DNA from: Rhodovulum euryhalinum
GTDB taxonomy: Bacteria > Pseudomonadota > Alphaproteobacteria > Rhodobacterales > Rhodobacteraceae
Assembly: GCF_004342445.1 (NCBI RefSeq)
Contig: NZ_SLWW01000001.1
Location: 310,001 to 374,000 of the forward strand
Direction of reading: 5' to 3'
Length of the DNA stretch: 64,000 nt
Made by a program: the position numbers and the translations under genes
In this document: piece after piece, positions 54,854 through 63,282 of the stretch
How positions within the stretch are numbered: the stretch's first letter is position 1
How the letters are laid out: the number at the start of each line of letters is the position of its first letter
The notes under the pieces: generated by a model
The model's input: the letters and a program-made list of their open reading frames with translations, nothing else
What the model was told of the DNA's origin: nothing
The model's database searches: none

Positions 54854-55843
54854 TCAGCCCCAGTAGAACCCGGCATCGGGCAGCCGGTTGCCGACGATCC
54901 CCGGGGCCAGCGCCATCAGGTGGCCGAAATAGGTCTCGATATCGGCCCGCGCCGCACGCGCCGTGGTCACGTCGAGCCGCACGAAGGGCAGCGAGCGGGC
55001 AACCACCTCGGCCGAAAGCCCCAGCAGCGGACCCGTCGCCGCCCCGGCCGCGCCGGGATGGGCACCCGCCCAGGCGCCCGCCTCGACACAGGCCGCATGG
55101 GCGGCGGCGACAATGTCGGGCGCGGCGTCCAGAAACGCTTCGCTGACTGCCAGCCCCACCTGCGGAATACGCGGTCCGCGGCCGGTATGGGCACCGTAAA
55201 GCGTGGTCACGTCAAGCGCCCGGAACAGCGGAACCCCGGCCTGCGCCGCGCGCATCAGCGCCGCGGTGGCGGCCGGTTCGTGCATCACCGCGACATCACC
55301 CCGGCCGGACAGGAACACCGGCACCGCCTCGCCGGGCGATCCGACATAGTCGAGCGTCACGTCGCGGTCGGGGTCCAGCCCGGCCCAGCCCAGCACCATG
55401 CGGAACAGCAGGTCCGGCGCCTCGTTCTTGTTCGACAGAAGGACGCGCCGGCCCGCCAGATCCTCGACCGCCGTGATGCCCTCGTCCCGCGCCATCACGT
55501 AGAGCACGCCCCAGGAGACGACGTTGACCATCCGCGTACCGCCGCCGCGGTTGAAGAAATTGGCGGCGGCATAGGTCGAGGACGCGAACAGACGGAACGC
55601 GCCCGAGGCGATCCCGGCGCGCAACTGATCGGTGCTGTTCCAGACATCGAACCGCGCGCCCGGGGCGGCGGCCTGCATCCGGTCCGAAGCGGCGGCGCGG
55701 GCGAACACCGCCGAGGGCGTCGCGGGCATCCCCCACAGGGTCAGCGGCTCTGCCCCGGCCTTGGCCAGCCCCGCGGCCGACAGCGCAGCAAGACCGCACA
55801 GAACGCCGCGCCGGTCAAGCGGTGCTGTCGGAACACGGGTCAT
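54854..55843 (-). CDS. ABC transporter substrate-binding protein, NitT/TauT (NMT1-like)
   Basis: A 329-aa exported protein; the N-terminus DRRGVLCGLAALSAAGLAKA carries a twin-arginine-like motif and a cleavage site near residue 31. The body is of the NMT1/SsuA-like fold (TLWGMPATPSAVFARAA, GRRVLLSNKNEAPDLLFRMV, DVTLDYVGSPGEAVPVFLSG). It starts 38 nt after the hydrogenase gene stop on the same strand, so it is probably in the hydrogenase operon. Ligand unknown. Confidence 0.85.
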   Translation of the reverse strand: MTRVPTAPLDRRGVLCGLAALSAAGLAKAGAEPLTLWGMPATPSAVFARAAASDRMQAAAPGARFDVWNSTDQLRAGIASGAFRLFASSTYAAANFFNRGGGTRMVNVVSWGVLYVMARDEGITAVEDLAGRRVLLSNKNEAPDLLFRMVLGWAGLDPDRDVTLDYVGSPGEAVPVFLSGRGDVAVMHEPAATAALMRAAQAGVPLFRALDVTTLYGAHTGRGPRIPQVGLAVSEAFLDAAPDIVAAAHAACVEAGAWAGAHPGAAGAATGPLLGLSAEVVARSLPFVRLDVTTARAARADIETYFGHLMALAPGIVGNRLPDAGFYWG

Positions 55844-55881
55844 GGCGGGTCTCCTCGGGGGCGCGGCGGCGGCATCCGTGA

Positions 55882-57729
55882 CTAGTACAGCATCATGCTT
55901 GCGGTGATGTCGTCCCAGATCTCCTTGACGGTGTGGGTCAGTGCGCGCTGCCGGTCCTCGTAGCTGGTGTGTAGAAGGTGGTGCGCGGTCGCGGAATTCG
56001 GTTCGCCGAGAAAGTCGCGATAGAGCGCCTGAACCTGCGGGTTGTTGTGGGACTGGCGCACCTTCGCGGCGCGGTCGACGTTGTAGATCGTCTCGCGCCG
56101 TTTCAGCGCCAACGGCAGGTAGGCCTGCTTGGACCGGAGCGAGCCACCCCCGTCGACGCAGCCGCCGGGGCAGGCCATCACCTCGATGAAGTCGTAGTCG
56201 GCCTCGCCCGCCAGCACCTTTTCGACCAGCGCGCGGGTGCCGCCCAGCCCGTGGACCATCGCGACACTGACCTCGCCCACCGCACCGCCCAGATCGACCC
56301 GGGCCTCGCGCACACCCTCGAATCCGCGCAACTGGGTCAGCTCGATGCGGTCAAGTTCGCGGCCGTTGACAATGGCATAGATCGTGCGCAGCGCAGCCTC
56401 CATCACGCCGCCGGTGGTGCCGAAGATCGCGCCCGCGCCGGAATACTCGGCCATCCACGGGCTGTCGAAGGCCGAGGGCGCCAGGTGCTTGAGGTCGATC
56501 CCCTCGCGCCGCAGAAGGCGGGCGAATTCGCGGGTGGTCAGCACCACGTCGGTGTCGGGCAAGCCGTCACGGGTCAGTTGCGGGCGCGCCGCCTCGTCCT
56601 TCTTGGCGACGCAGGGCATGATCGAGATCACGCGGATGCGGGCGGGGTCCACGCCCAGCTTTTCGGGCAGGTAAGTCTTGGCCACCGTCGACAGCACCTG
56701 CTGCGGCGACCGGGTGGAGGACAGGAACGGCAGTATCTCGGGATAGTGGATTTCGGCGAAGTTGATCCAGGCCGGGCAGCACGAGGTAAAGGTGGGCCGC
56801 CTGCGCTCCTTCAGCCGCGACAGCAGTTCGGTGCCTTCCTCCATGATCACCACGTCGGCAGCGAAATTGGTGTCGAGCACCACGTCGATGCCGATCTTGC
56901 GGCAGGCGGCAACGATCTGGCCCTCGACATTGGTGCCCGCGGGCATGCCGAATTCCTCGCCGAAGGCGACACGGACGGCGGGGGCGAACTGCACCACCGT
57001 CACGATGTCCGGGTCGCAGATGTAGTCCAGCGCAAGGTCGGTCTCGTCGCGTTCGCCCAGCGCGCCGGTGGGGCAGACCAGCACGCATTGCCCGCAGGAC
57101 ACGCAGGCGGACGAGGGGTAATCGTCGGCATCGCGCAGCGCCACCACCCGGTCAAGCCCGGTGCCCTCCATCGCCAGCGCGTCGACCTGCTGGTGGTGGC
57201 GGCAGATCGCGACGCAGCGCTGGCAGCGCACGCAGCGGCGCATGTCGCGCACCATCGCGGGCGAGGTCAGGTCGATGGGCCGCGCTTCGGTCCGGGCGCG
57301 GTCGAAGAAGCGGTTTTCCGTCAGCCCGACGAACTGCGCCAGATCCTGCAGTTCGCAATCGCCGTGGCGGATGCAGGTGGCGCAGTCCTGAAGGTGGTCG
57401 GCCATCAGCAGTTCGACCTGCAACCGCTGCATCTCGCGCGCCTTCCGGGACCGGGTCCGCACCTCCATCCCCTCGCGGACGGGGGTGTTGCAGGCGGTGA
57501 CGATCTGCGCCTCGTCCCGGCCCGCCTGCACGATCTCGACAAGGCAGACGCGGCAGGTGCCGGGCGTGTGGTCGATATCGTCCAGTTCGCAGAGCGTCGG
57601 AACGTAGATGTCGTGCCGCCGCGCGCAGGCCAGGATCGTCTCGTTCGGGAAACCGCGGCAGTCCGTGCCGTTCAGGATCAGGGCGATCGTGGCCTCGGCG
57701 GGATCGCGGGCGGGGTCGGGGGTGCACAT
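55882..57729 (-). CDS. hydA: [FeFe]-hydrogenase, modular catalytic subunit (HydA)
   Basis: A 615-aa cytoplasmic iron-sulfur enzyme. Cluster motifs in order: [2Fe-2S] Cys47, Cys59, Cys62 and Cys80; His-ligated [4Fe-4S] in HLQDCATCIRHGDC (112-125); two [4Fe-4S] sites in CVRCQRCVAIC (166-176) and CVSCGQCVLVCP (209-220). The H-cluster domain has L1 TSCCPAW (315-321), L2 MPCVAKKDE (371-379) and L3 MACPGGCVDGGG (518-529), giving all four H-cluster cysteines and the proton-relay Cys. The C-terminal small-subunit segment (YRDFLGEP, HHLLHTSY) is also intact. It should interconvert protons and H2. No HydE, HydF or HydG maturase gene is in the window. ATG at 57729 with GAGGG upstream, 13 nt after the flavoprotein gene. 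The family is rare in Alphaproteobacteria. Confidence 0.9.
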   Translation of the reverse strand: MCTPDPARDPAEATIALILNGTDCRGFPNETILACARRHDIYVPTLCELDDIDHTPGTCRVCLVEIVQAGRDEAQIVTACNTPVREGMEVRTRSRKAREMQRLQVELLMADHLQDCATCIRHGDCELQDLAQFVGLTENRFFDRARTEARPIDLTSPAMVRDMRRCVRCQRCVAICRHHQQVDALAMEGTGLDRVVALRDADDYPSSACVSCGQCVLVCPTGALGERDETDLALDYICDPDIVTVVQFAPAVRVAFGEEFGMPAGTNVEGQIVAACRKIGIDVVLDTNFAADVVIMEEGTELLSRLKERRRPTFTSCCPAWINFAEIHYPEILPFLSSTRSPQQVLSTVAKTYLPEKLGVDPARIRVISIMPCVAKKDEAARPQLTRDGLPDTDVVLTTREFARLLRREGIDLKHLAPSAFDSPWMAEYSGAGAIFGTTGGVMEAALRTIYAIVNGRELDRIELTQLRGFEGVREARVDLGGAVGEVSVAMVHGLGGTRALVEKVLAGEADYDFIEVMACPGGCVDGGGSLRSKQAYLPLALKRRETIYNVDRAAKVRQSHNNPQVQALYRDFLGEPNSATAHHLLHTSYEDRQRALTHTVKEIWDDITASMMLY

Positions 57730-57742
57730 GGTCGGGCCCTCG

Positions 57743-59728
57743 CTAGGGGATCGAATGGCGGGTGACGACGGAATAGACGCGGTAGCAGCGCATGCAGCGT
57801 TGCGCCTCGGCATAGGCCGCGCGAGCGCTGATGGTCTGCTCCACCTCCTCGAACATGTGCTTGCGCAACTCGGGGTCGAGTTCGGGGTTGTGCACGCGAT
57901 ACGCATTGCGCACCGGGGTTTCCACCACATCGTTGGCGAGAAACCGGTTGTCGGCGATCAGCTTGCGCATCCGCGCCCGCTTGAAGAACCGGACCGAGCC
58001 ACGCTGGATCCAGTCGTCGATGTTGCGCGCGGCGTTCTGCCCGGCGGCCATGGCATAGATCAGCGTCGAAGGCCCGGTGGTGCAGTCGCCCCCGGCAAAG
58101 ACCCCCGGCCGCGAGGTGGCCAGCGTGTCGTCGGCCGCCACGCAGTTCCAGCGGTCGAGCGCGACGCCGTCGCCCTGGACCAGCGCGCCATCCTCGACCT
58201 GCTGTCCGATCGCGGCGATCACATGATCGCAGGGGAGGACATGTTCGCTGCCCGCAACCGGGCGCACCTTGCGCCGGCCACTCTCGTCGGGGTCGGTCTG
58301 GTCCATGCGCACCAGTTCGACGCCGGTGACCCGCCCGTTTTCGGTCAGGATGCGGGTCGGGTTGGTGAGGGTAAGGAACCGGATGCCCTCGGCTTCGGCG
58401 GCCTCGATCTCTTCGGCATCGGCGGGCATGTCCTCGCGGGTGCGGCGATAGACGACATGCACCTGATCCGCACCCAGCCGCAACGCCGAGCGGACGCAAT
58501 CCATCGCGACATTGCCGCCGCCGACCACCACCACCTCGCCCGACAGCGCGAGCGGCGCGATGCCGTCGACATGGTCATGCACCTTCAGCAGGAAGTCGAT
58601 GCCGCTGAAATAGCCCCGCAGCCCGGCATCCTCGCCCGCGATGCCCAGCCGCGACCCCGCCTGGCAGCCAAGCCCGAGAAAGACCGCCTTGTAGCCCCGG
58701 GCGAACAGGTCGTCGATGCTGAAATCCCGCCCCAGTTGCTGGCCGAACAGGAACCGCCCGCCCAGATCGGCGATGATCTCGGTCTCCATCGCCAGCGTGT
58801 CCTTGGGCAGGCGGTAGCTGGGGATGCCGATCTGCGCCATGCCGCCCGCCTGGTGCGATTTCTCGAAGACATCGACATGATAGCCACCCAGCAGCAGGTG
58901 ATAGGCGCAGGCGATGCCCGCCGGGCCCGCGCCCACCACCGCCACCTTCATGCCGTCGGCCAGCGGCTTGCGGATCATGTCGCGGGTGAATTTCAGCGCG
59001 TGCGGGCCGCTTTGCTGGTCGGCGACATAGCGTTTCAGCGTCTTGATGCCGACCGCCTCGTCCACGAACTTGCGCCGGCAGGCCTGTTCGCAATAGCGCA
59101 CGCAGACCCGACCGCAGGTGGCGGCCATCGGGTATTGCTGGAGCAGCACGCCCAGGCTGTTCTCGGGCTTGCCGTCGCGGATGTAATCGATGTAGCGCGG
59201 CACGTTCACCTTGGACGGGCATGCCTCGATGCAGGGCGCGGTGACATAGGCCATGCCGTGCTGCGCCGGAACGGGTCGTCCGGGCGCGGTCTCGGCCTCG
59301 ATGCGGCCGCGGAAATGGTGCAGCGCGTCCAGCAGCGCGACCGCGCAGGTCTGCCCGAGGCCGCAAAGCGATGTCTGGCGCATCTGCTCGCCCAGCATCT
59401 CGATCCGGTCGAGGTCGAGCGAGGGGGCCAGCCCCCGCCGCATGCCGTCCAGCGCATCGCGCACCAGAACCGTGCCCATCCGGCAGGGGGTGCAGACGCC
59501 GCAGGACTGCTCGGCCGCCTTTGCCATGTAGTGGTAGAGCGAGTCCACCAAGCTGACCGTCTCGTCGAACACGAAAAAGCCGCGGTCGCCAAAGAAGGCG
59601 CGGATCGGGTTGCCCGCGTCGAACTCGTCGAAGTTCTTCAGGTCGTAATCGGGCGCCCCGGTGTGGTCGGGTGGCGTCTGCCGATCATAGACGATCCCGT
59701 CCCAGACCCCGTATGCCACATGTGTCAT
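57743..59728 (-). CDS. NuoF [4Fe-4S] domain / GltD-like FAD-NAD(P) oxidoreductase fusion
   Basis: A 661-aa electron-transfer flavoprotein. Residues ~1-150 correspond to the C-terminal part of NuoF/HydB with the N3-type cluster SCGVCTPCR (~71-79) and CGLG (~119), but without the N-terminal FMN-binding Rossmann part. Residues ~165-250 carry the GltD cysteine motifs (CIEACP, CGRVCVRYCEQAC). FAD site VAVVGAGPAGIACAYHLL (~260), NAD(P) site VVVVGGGNVAMDCVRSAL (~385) with VVYRRTREDMP, and the C-terminal FAD loop VFAGGDCTTGPSTLIYAMA follow. It probably passes electrons between NAD(P)H and the adjacent hydrogenase. ATG at 59728 preferred (GAGGCCAGG upstream). Confidence 0.85.
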   Translation of the reverse strand: MTHVAYGVWDGIVYDRQTPPDHTGAPDYDLKNFDEFDAGNPIRAFFGDRGFFVFDETVSLVDSLYHYMAKAAEQSCGVCTPCRMGTVLVRDALDGMRRGLAPSLDLDRIEMLGEQMRQTSLCGLGQTCAVALLDALHHFRGRIEAETAPGRPVPAQHGMAYVTAPCIEACPSKVNVPRYIDYIRDGKPENSLGVLLQQYPMAATCGRVCVRYCEQACRRKFVDEAVGIKTLKRYVADQQSGPHALKFTRDMIRKPLADGMKVAVVGAGPAGIACAYHLLLGGYHVDVFEKSHQAGGMAQIGIPSYRLPKDTLAMETEIIADLGGRFLFGQQLGRDFSIDDLFARGYKAVFLGLGCQAGSRLGIAGEDAGLRGYFSGIDFLLKVHDHVDGIAPLALSGEVVVVGGGNVAMDCVRSALRLGADQVHVVYRRTREDMPADAEEIEAAEAEGIRFLTLTNPTRILTENGRVTGVELVRMDQTDPDESGRRKVRPVAGSEHVLPCDHVIAAIGQQVEDGALVQGDGVALDRWNCVAADDTLATSRPGVFAGGDCTTGPSTLIYAMAAGQNAARNIDDWIQRGSVRFFKRARMRKLIADNRFLANDVVETPVRNAYRVHNPELDPELRKHMFEEVEQTISARAAYAEAQRCMRCYRVYSVVTRHSIP

Positions 59729-59813
59729 CCTGGCCTCGTTCCTTGCGCCCGATCCGGCGGCGGGCACCGGGTCTGCGGCTGCGCAAGGGTCGCGGCTGGT
59801 GTCACGCCGGACA

Positions 59814-59827
59814 ATGATCCAGCGCAA
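59814..59827 (-). promoter_or_regulatory. Weak FNR-like site upstream of the hydrogenase operon
   Basis: On the minus strand TTGCG-CTGG-ATCAT, 7 of 10 matches to TTGAT-N4-ATCAA, 86 nt upstream of the flavoprotein start in a 152-nt gap. An oxygen-responsive FNR/FnrL control would suit a hydrogenase, but the match is weak. Confidence 0.2.
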
Positions 59828-59880
59828 GAACCGCCGCGATGCGCGGTCGCGCGGCAGAACGGCGCGGCAGGCTTGCGACG

Positions 59881-61146
59881 TCAGCGCCCGCGCAGATGCG
59901 CGAGTACCTCTTCGGCTACGTCCTGGCGGACCTGCCTGCGGTCGCGCAACTGGCGGGCCACGCGCTCGATCTCGTCACCCACCGCCCCGGCGGCGATGGC
60001 GACGTTCTGCGCGTGCAGCGCCATGTGGCCGCTCTGGATACCCTCGGTCGCCAGCGCCCGAAGCGCGCCGAAATTCTGCGCCAGCCCGACCGCGGCGACG
60101 ATCCGCGCCAGCGCCCCGGCCGAGTCCACCCCCAGCAGCGCCAGAGACGCCTGCGCGACCGGGTGGACCCGCGTCGCGCCCCCGACAAGGCCCAGCGACA
60201 GCGGCAGTTCGATGCTGCCCGCCAGGTCGCCCGCCGCCGTCTTTTCCCAGCGCGACAGGGCGGTATAGCGGCCCGAGCGCGCGGCATAGGCATGCGCGCC
60301 GGCCTCGATCGCGCGGGTGTCGTTGCCGGTGGCCAGTACCACGGCCGAGACGCCGTTCATGATGCCCTTGTTGTGGGTGGTCGCGCGGTAGGGGTCGACG
60401 GCGGCGAACTCGGCGCCGAGGCACATCGCCTCGACCACGTCCGGCCCGCCGATCTCGGCCGCGGGCCAGGTGGCACGTGCGCGTGCCACGCGGCGGTCGG
60501 CCAGGTTCGACAGGATCCGGAACAGCGCCCGGCCGCCGGTCCACTCGGCGATCCTGGGGCCCGCGGCTTCGGCCATGGAATTGACCGTGTTCGCGCCCAT
60601 CGCGTCGCGCGTGTCGACCACCAGGTGCACCACCAGCATCGGCCCCGACGGCGCGTCCAGCACCCGCGCTTCCACTTCGCAGAGGCCGCCGCCCAGCTTG
60701 TGCAGCATCGGGTCGATCTCGGCGCAAAGCGCGGCGAGGTCGTCGAACCGCTCCAGCACCATCAGCCGCGCGGCCTGCGGGTCGGCCAGCCCGACGATCT
60801 GGATCTGCGCAATCGTCAGCGAACCGGAATAGGAGGTGAAGAAGCCCCCCGTGCCCCGGCAGCGTTTCGCGGCGTTGCCCACGGCGGCGATGACCGAGCT
60901 TTCCTCGGTCGCCATCGGCACCAGCACGTCGCGCCCGTCGACGCGCATGTTGGTGGCGACCCCCAGCGGCACCGGCATCACGCCGACCGCGTTCTCGATC
61001 AGCCGTTCGACCAGCGCGCCCTCGACGGGGCCGGTCTCGGCCAGCTTGTCCGACAGCGCAAGGCCCGTTGCCTCGTCCAGCAGGCGCAGGCGGTCCGCGC
61101 GGGTCAGGGCGCCGAAACCGGGCAGGCGGGAGGTCGGGTCGGTCAT
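59881..61146 (-). CDS. mvaA: Class II (degradative-type) HMG-CoA reductase
   Basis: A 421-aa enzyme with the class II signature ENAVGVMPVPLGVATN (51-66). Catalytic residues align with Pseudomonas mevalonii MvaA at a constant offset of 7: Lys260 (THNKGIMNG), Asp276 (TGNDTR), His374 (SGHMALHAQN) and a Glu at 81/82 (ATEESS). It oxidises mevalonate plus CoA to HMG-CoA, or the reverse. Alphaproteobacteria make isoprenoids by the MEP route as a rule, and the gene lies behind a TRAP transporter, so catabolism of mevalonate is the best reading. No HMG-CoA lyase gene is visible in the window. Confidence 0.92.
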   Translation of the reverse strand: MTDPTSRLPGFGALTRADRLRLLDEATGLALSDKLAETGPVEGALVERLIENAVGVMPVPLGVATNMRVDGRDVLVPMATEESSVIAAVGNAAKRCRGTGGFFTSYSGSLTIAQIQIVGLADPQAARLMVLERFDDLAALCAEIDPMLHKLGGGLCEVEARVLDAPSGPMLVVHLVVDTRDAMGANTVNSMAEAAGPRIAEWTGGRALFRILSNLADRRVARARATWPAAEIGGPDVVEAMCLGAEFAAVDPYRATTHNKGIMNGVSAVVLATGNDTRAIEAGAHAYAARSGRYTALSRWEKTAAGDLAGSIELPLSLGLVGGATRVHPVAQASLALLGVDSAGALARIVAAVGLAQNFGALRALATEGIQSGHMALHAQNVAIAAGAVGDEIERVARQLRDRRQVRQDVAEEVLAHLRGR

Positions 61147-61173
61147 GGTGCAGTCTCCGGTTCGGCGGGGATC

Positions 61174-61929
61174 TCAGCCCCGGATCAGATAGCCGCCATC
61201 CACCGGGATCGCCGCCCCGGTGACGAAACGCGCGGCCGGCGTAGCCAGGAACAGCGCGGTGCCCGCCACGTCCTCGGGCCGGCCCCAGTCGCCGGCCGGG
61301 GTACGGGCGCGCACGCGCGCGTCGAGATCGGGCATGTCGCGGCGGGCCTGCCGGGTCAGGCGGGTGTCGATCCAGCCGGGCAGGATGCAGTTGGCCTTGA
61401 TGCCCTCGCCCGCCCAGGCGACCGCCAGGCTGCGGGTCAGTTGCACCACGCCGCCCTTGGCCGCGGCGTAGGGCGCGGTCATGTCGTTGGCCAGCACCGA
61501 CATCATCGAGCCCAGCGTCACGATCCGCCCGTCGCCGCCGCGGGCCAGGTGGGGGTAACAGGCCCGCGCCATCAGGAAGGTGCCCTTCAGGCTGGCATCC
61601 ACCACTGCGTCCCAGTCGGCCAGCGTCACCGTCTCGGGCCGCATCCGGCGGTTGAGCCCGGCGGCGCAAACCAGCACGTCGATGCCGCCCATCGCCTCGG
61701 CCGCCCCTTCGGTCACGCGGGCGCAATCAGCCTCGGATGCCACGTCGCCCTGCATGAATCGCACCACGCCATGCTCCGCCAGTGCGGCCTCGGCGGTTTC
61801 GCCCGTCTCGGCCGACCGGCCGGTGACGACCGCCCGCGCGCCAGCCTTAAGGAACGCGCGCGCGATGGCCAGCCCGATGCCGCTGGTGCCGCCGGTGACG
61901 AGAACGCGCCGCCCCTGAAGATCGAACAT
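61174..61929 (-). CDS. Short-chain dehydrogenase/reductase
   Basis: A 251-aa classical SDR: cofactor motif TGGTSGIGLAIARAF (~13-27), NAAG-equivalent CAAGLNR (~88), catalytic Ser in LGSMMSV and YAAAKGG (~152), and C-terminal FVTGAAIPVDGGYLIRG. It lies 27 nt before the HMG-CoA reductase and 9 nt after the TRAP permease. In a mevalonate pathway it could oxidise a hydroxyacid intermediate such as 3-hydroxybutyrate, but substrate specificity cannot be read from the sequence. Confidence 0.87.
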   Translation of the reverse strand: MFDLQGRRVLVTGGTSGIGLAIARAFLKAGARAVVTGRSAETGETAEAALAEHGVVRFMQGDVASEADCARVTEGAAEAMGGIDVLVCAAGLNRRMRPETVTLADWDAVVDASLKGTFLMARACYPHLARGGDGRIVTLGSMMSVLANDMTAPYAAAKGGVVQLTRSLAVAWAGEGIKANCILPGWIDTRLTRQARRDMPDLDARVRARTPAGDWGRPEDVAGTALFLATPAARFVTGAAIPVDGGYLIRG

Positions 61930-61938
61930 CGTGCCCCC

Positions 61939-63282
61939 TCAGTTCACCGTGATGCCTGGCAGCCACAGCACGATCCCCGGAAACGCGATGCAAAGCGCGA
62001 GGCCCAGCAGTTGCAGCAGCACGAAGGGGATGATCCCGGCATAGATGTGCCGGATCGTGACACCCCGGGGCGCAATGCCCCGCAGGTAGAACAGCGCATA
62101 GCCGAAGGGTGGTGTCAGGAAACTGGTCTGCAGGTTCACCGCCACAAGGATCGCGAACCACAACAGCGTGATACCGGAATTCTCGAACCCGAAATCCAGC
62201 CCGGCGATGATCGGCGCGAAAAGCGGCAGCACCACATAGCTGATCTCGATCCATTCGAGGAAGAAGCCCAGCACGAAGATCAGCGCCATGATCAGGAACA
62301 GTGTCTGGTAGGGCCCCGAGGCCAGCGCCATTACCGCATCCTCGATCATGTAGTCGCCGCCCACCCGCTTGAAGATCGCGCTGAAGACGGTCGCGCCGAT
62401 CGCCACGCCCAGGATCATCGCCGTGGTCAGCGCCGTGTCGCGCACACACCCCACGAGGTTGGCCCAGGTCAGCTGCCCCGTCGCGGCGGCCAGCAGCGTG
62501 GCCCCCGCGGCGCCGATGCCCGCGGCCTCGGTCGGCGTCGCCACCCCCGCCACGATCGAGCCCAGCACGCCGAGGATCAGCAGCGCAGGCGCCACGAGTT
62601 GCTTCAGCAGAGAGGCCGCCATCGCCCAGCCCGCATCGTCGTCCGTCGTGTCACGCGGCGGGGCCAGCGCGGGGTTCCGCCAGGCGACGATCAGGATGTA
62701 CAGCGCATAAAGCCCGCCCAGCATCAGCCCAGGGATCGCGGCGCCCATGAACAGACCGCCGATCGACACCTGCAGGATGTCGCCCATCAGCACCAGCATG
62801 ATCGAGGGCGGGATCAGGATGCCCAGCGTTCCCGCCGAACAGATCGTTCCAGCTGCCAGCGATTTCGAATAATTCTGCTTCATCATCACCGGCAGCGCCA
62901 TCAGCCCCAGCATCACCACCGAGGCCCCCACGATCCCGGTGCTGGCGGCCATCACCACGCCCACGATGGTCACCGACAGCGCCAGCCCGCCGGGGCGGCG
63001 GGCGAACATCCGTTCCAGCGACAGCAGCAGGTTGCGGGCGATGTCGGACTTTTCCAGCATCAGCCCCATGAACACGAACAGCGGCACCGCCATCAGCAGC
63101 CAGTTGGTCAGCGTGCCGGTGAAGATCCGCGAGACGATCGTGTTCAGGAAGACCGGCGGGATGTCGGCGATGAAGGTGAACAGAACCCCGATACCCGCCA
63201 GCACGAAGGCCACCGGATAGCCCGAGAAGACGCCCGCCATCAGCGCGAGCACCATCATCAGGGGCATCAGGTAGTCACCCAT
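61939..63282 (-). CDS. dctM: TRAP transporter large permease (DctM type)
   Basis: A 447-aa, roughly 12-helix membrane protein. Family features: VPLFVFMGLMLEKSDIA (~65-80), the GTLGILIPPSIMLVLMGDIL segment (~145-170), and VATPTEAAGIGAAGATLL (~255). It imports a small acid with Na+ or H+ together with DctQ and the periplasmic DctP. ATG at 63282 overlaps dctQ by 8 nt. Confidence 0.92.
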   Translation of the reverse strand: MGDYLMPLMMVLALMAGVFSGYPVAFVLAGIGVLFTFIADIPPVFLNTIVSRIFTGTLTNWLLMAVPLFVFMGLMLEKSDIARNLLLSLERMFARRPGGLALSVTIVGVVMAASTGIVGASVVMLGLMALPVMMKQNYSKSLAAGTICSAGTLGILIPPSIMLVLMGDILQVSIGGLFMGAAIPGLMLGGLYALYILIVAWRNPALAPPRDTTDDDAGWAMAASLLKQLVAPALLILGVLGSIVAGVATPTEAAGIGAAGATLLAAATGQLTWANLVGCVRDTALTTAMILGVAIGATVFSAIFKRVGGDYMIEDAVMALASGPYQTLFLIMALIFVLGFFLEWIEISYVVLPLFAPIIAGLDFGFENSGITLLWFAILVAVNLQTSFLTPPFGYALFYLRGIAPRGVTIRHIYAGIIPFVLLQLLGLALCIAFPGIVLWLPGITVN

